Assembly: GCA_003427395.1 (NCBI GenBank)
Contig: BFEA01000003.1
Location: 6,380,709 to 6,400,751, forward strand
Length of the DNA: 20,043 bases
From: Chara braunii
Taxonomy: Eukaryota; Streptophyta; Charophyceae; Charales; Characeae
Reading direction: 5' to 3'
Below are positions 18,531 to 20,043 of the stretch, one piece after another. Under the pieces are notes generated by a model. That model saw only the letters and a list, made by a program, of their open reading frames with translations. It was not told the DNA's origin and searched no databases. Each line of letters opens with the position of its first letter. The stretch's first letter is position 1. Position numbers and translations under genes: made by a program.

Positions 18531-19470
18531 CACTCTTATCCTCTATCTTTCTCCATTGACTCACACCATCAGGTACTCCATCATCATCTCTTCTTCAGGA
18601 TGTCAGTGTTTTGCGGCTCTGCTTCGACATCGACTCCACGGCTACTTCATCGACGTCATCGACTACTTCGACGACTTCAGCTACTTTGGACGTGACGACT
18701 TCACGTCACCACCCTACCCGGTATACTCCCTTGCCCCTGTCGCATGATGGTTCTCACTTAGCTGGGTCTCTTTGAGTTTGGCTCTCCTTTGGTATCGCAT
18801 AGGCATAGGGACCGTAGCGTTATATTGGCTTCCTTGCTCCCAGATTTAGCTCCCTCTCCCAGTCGGTGAGTTGTGTGTATGTTTCTCTCACCCACTGCCC
18901 TCATCACCCTAGCACCGGCTATTGCATGCCTCCAGTTCGGCATAGCTCCACCCTATTCCAGGCTCCCCTTTTCATGGTCGACCCCGCATGGTGTCACCCT
19001 TTTGTCGAGCATTATCCGCCTTGATGGTCTATCTGTAGGGTCATTGGTTTTGTTTCGCTACCACTCTCCCACCTTGAGCCTGATGACCTATCCCGCCTTC
19101 ATGTGTGACTGCCCTTAGGAGTTTCGATTCTTAGGCTGCATTCACCCCCTATGAGACCATCCCACTCTTAGTGGTTCAGACATTATCTTGTGACATATTG
19201 CTCTTTTCCTTTCAGCACTGAGGCCACTGCCTCCTGGACTTTAGGATTGTATCATACTACATTTCATTTTCTGTTGTTAGCTAGGATATGTATACCAGAC
19301 ATTTGCTTTTCTTTTGACATTATGTAGCTTAGGCTGCATCGCATGGACTCCGCATGGAGCTTGCTCCGGATCCTAGATTTCTCAACTTTCTTTGTTGCAG
19401 AGTTCCGCTGCTTTTGCGGATAGCGTGTTTATGGCTCTTGCGATCCATTACAGGTCTGAGGATCGTGCAG
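18531..19470 (+). other. 3' untranslated region of element 2
   Basis: This region of about 940 bases lies between the pol stop and the 3' LTR. Other-frame open stretches show no family motif. No clear polypurine tract precedes the LTR; the last bases (CTGAGGATCGTGCAG) are only mildly purine-rich. I see nothing else in it. Confidence 0.6.
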
Positions 19471-19826
19471 TGGGCCTTCATCTGCCCTGGCCCACAGCCA
19501 GGGCCTATTTGGCTATTTGCCAGTTCGGCTTGTGGGACCAGGCCGTGGCCTGACCCCACAGGCCGTGTGGTTATTCAGTCCAGTCCAGTCCTGCCCGGTA
19601 CCACTGTCGGTACCAGTCCAGTCCAGTCTAGTCCAGTTAGTCCGCTGGGGGTATACCCCAGCTGCAGTTTGTTTTGTGACTCATTCTTCATTTGCACAGA
19701 TTGGAGTACGTGTGTGTTGAGTCTGCGTTGGAGCTGCGCTGTCCCTTCCAGCTCCATCTCCATCTCCCCCATCCTCATCCCTTCGTCTTGTTCCTGACGG
19801 ACCGCCATCCCGGCGGGTCCGTCACA
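19471..19826 (+). repeat. 3' LTR of element 2
   Basis: It starts TGGGCC and ends GTCACA. It repeats 9560-9877 with about 38 extra bases in a CCAGT-rich segment (about 19590-19630). Its palindromes are GCCCTGGC/GCCAGGGC near 19483-19503, the nested 38-base structure at 19527-19564, GGGGTATACCCC near 19647-19658, and the terminal hairpin at 19795-19824. Confidence 0.92.
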
Positions 19827-19831
19827 GCAGC
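19827..19831. repeat. Right target-site duplication of element 2 (GCAGC)
   Basis: GCAGC directly follows the LTR end and matches 9556-9560. The same sequence on both outer sides of the LTR pair supports one insertion event. Confidence 0.7.
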
Positions 19832-19950
19832 AGTGAATCACATCTCCCGTGCTTGATCAATTGCACTATCAGGCTAAAATGGCAGAAACTGAAGACAGTG
19901 AGAAACCATGGAGAGAGAGTTAAGGCAGCGGAGAGGTGTACGCGCGCGTC

Positions 19951-19952
<2 letters not shown>

Positions 19953-20043
<91 letters not shown>
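19953..20043 (+). repeat. (TG)35 then (GA)11 compound microsatellite
   Basis: Seventy bases of TG switch directly to GA repeats that run to the window end. It lies in the flanking DNA (19832-19952), in which I see no gene. Exact length is uncertain in an assembly. Confidence 0.95.

Larger units (their letters stand above)
9560..19826 (+). mobile_element. Ty3/gypsy chromovirus LTR retrotransposon 2 (full length, heavily decayed)
   Basis: The element is bounded by two LTRs (9560-9877 and 19471-19826) with an initiator-Met PBS just inside the left one. Gag, protease, RT, RNase H, integrase and chromodomain follow in Ty3/gypsy order on the plus strand. GCAGC occurs just outside both ends (9556-9560 and 19827-19831), a likely target-site duplication of four or five bases. 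At about 10.3 kb it is long because of a 2.2 kb leader and a 0.9 kb 3' untranslated region. At least seven in-frame stops and about six frameshifts interrupt the coding region. Confidence 0.93.

Noticed and set aside
18088-18747. 219-codon open frame overlapping the integrase end
   Set aside because: It is a shadow of the chromodomain frame, with Leu/Ser/Arg-biased composition and no motif.
1-20043. CRISPR array, tRNA or rRNA gene, bacterial operon
   Set aside because: No regularly spaced direct repeats with unique spacers were seen, the tRNA-like text is limited to the primer binding sites, and no rRNA-like segment or prokaryotic gene layout is present.

Overview
The window looks like intergenic, repeat-rich nuclear DNA from a plant-lineage eukaryote. 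Almost all of it is two degenerate Ty3/gypsy LTR retrotransposons of the chromovirus type, facing in opposite directions. The evidence is: Ty3-order pol domains (protease, reverse transcriptase, RNase H, integrase, chromodomain), initiator-Met-tRNA primer binding sites, repeated G-box (CACGTG) motifs, plant-type telomere-like TTTAGGG motifs and long microsatellites. I could not identify the species. A land plant or streptophyte alga with a large genome would fit, but that is inference. I see no host protein gene, rRNA, tRNA or CRISPR array.

Element 1 (1 to 8530, minus strand) begins outside the window. From right to left it has a 5' LTR (8530-7281), an initiator-Met PBS (7277-7266), a leader of about 1.1 kb, gag (6132-4450 plus a zinc knuckle beyond a stop), protease (about 4286-3736), RT-RNase H (3735-2150), integrase with a divergent chromodomain-like tail (2149-632), and a 3' LTR (592 to beyond base 1). 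The two LTRs align over 592 bases without gaps, with about 22 mismatches by hand count. The coding region carries at least three in-frame stops and three frameshifts. A perfect 38-base Nextera mate-pair junction adapter sits inside the 5' LTR at 7714-7751, between two diverged copies of the same LTR segment, so this LTR is at least partly an assembly chimera.

A spacer (8531-9555) holds a strong foldback at 8700-8778 and a GAA microsatellite, with no gene seen.

Element 2 (9560-19826, plus strand) is complete end to end, with a short GCAG(C) target-site duplication. It has short LTRs (318 and 356 bases) full of hairpins and an initiator-Met PBS. Its leader of about 2.2 kb contains a cluster of stem-loops, a nearly G-free pyrimidine tract, a diverged 200-base tandem repeat and a telomere-like block. 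After that come gag, protease, RT-RNase H, integrase and a canonical chromodomain. The coding region is heavily decayed by stops and frameshifts. Its RNase H has an unusual Pro/Ser/Thr-rich insertion. A (TG)35(GA)11 microsatellite closes the window.

In an intact element, gag would form the particle, the protease would mature gag-pol, RT and RNase H would copy the RNA from the tRNA primer, and integrase with its chromodomain would insert the DNA into chromatin. As assembled, neither copy can encode a complete set. The points most worth a second look are the adapter artefact, the structured LTR and leader of element 2, the RNase H insertion and the foldback in the spacer.
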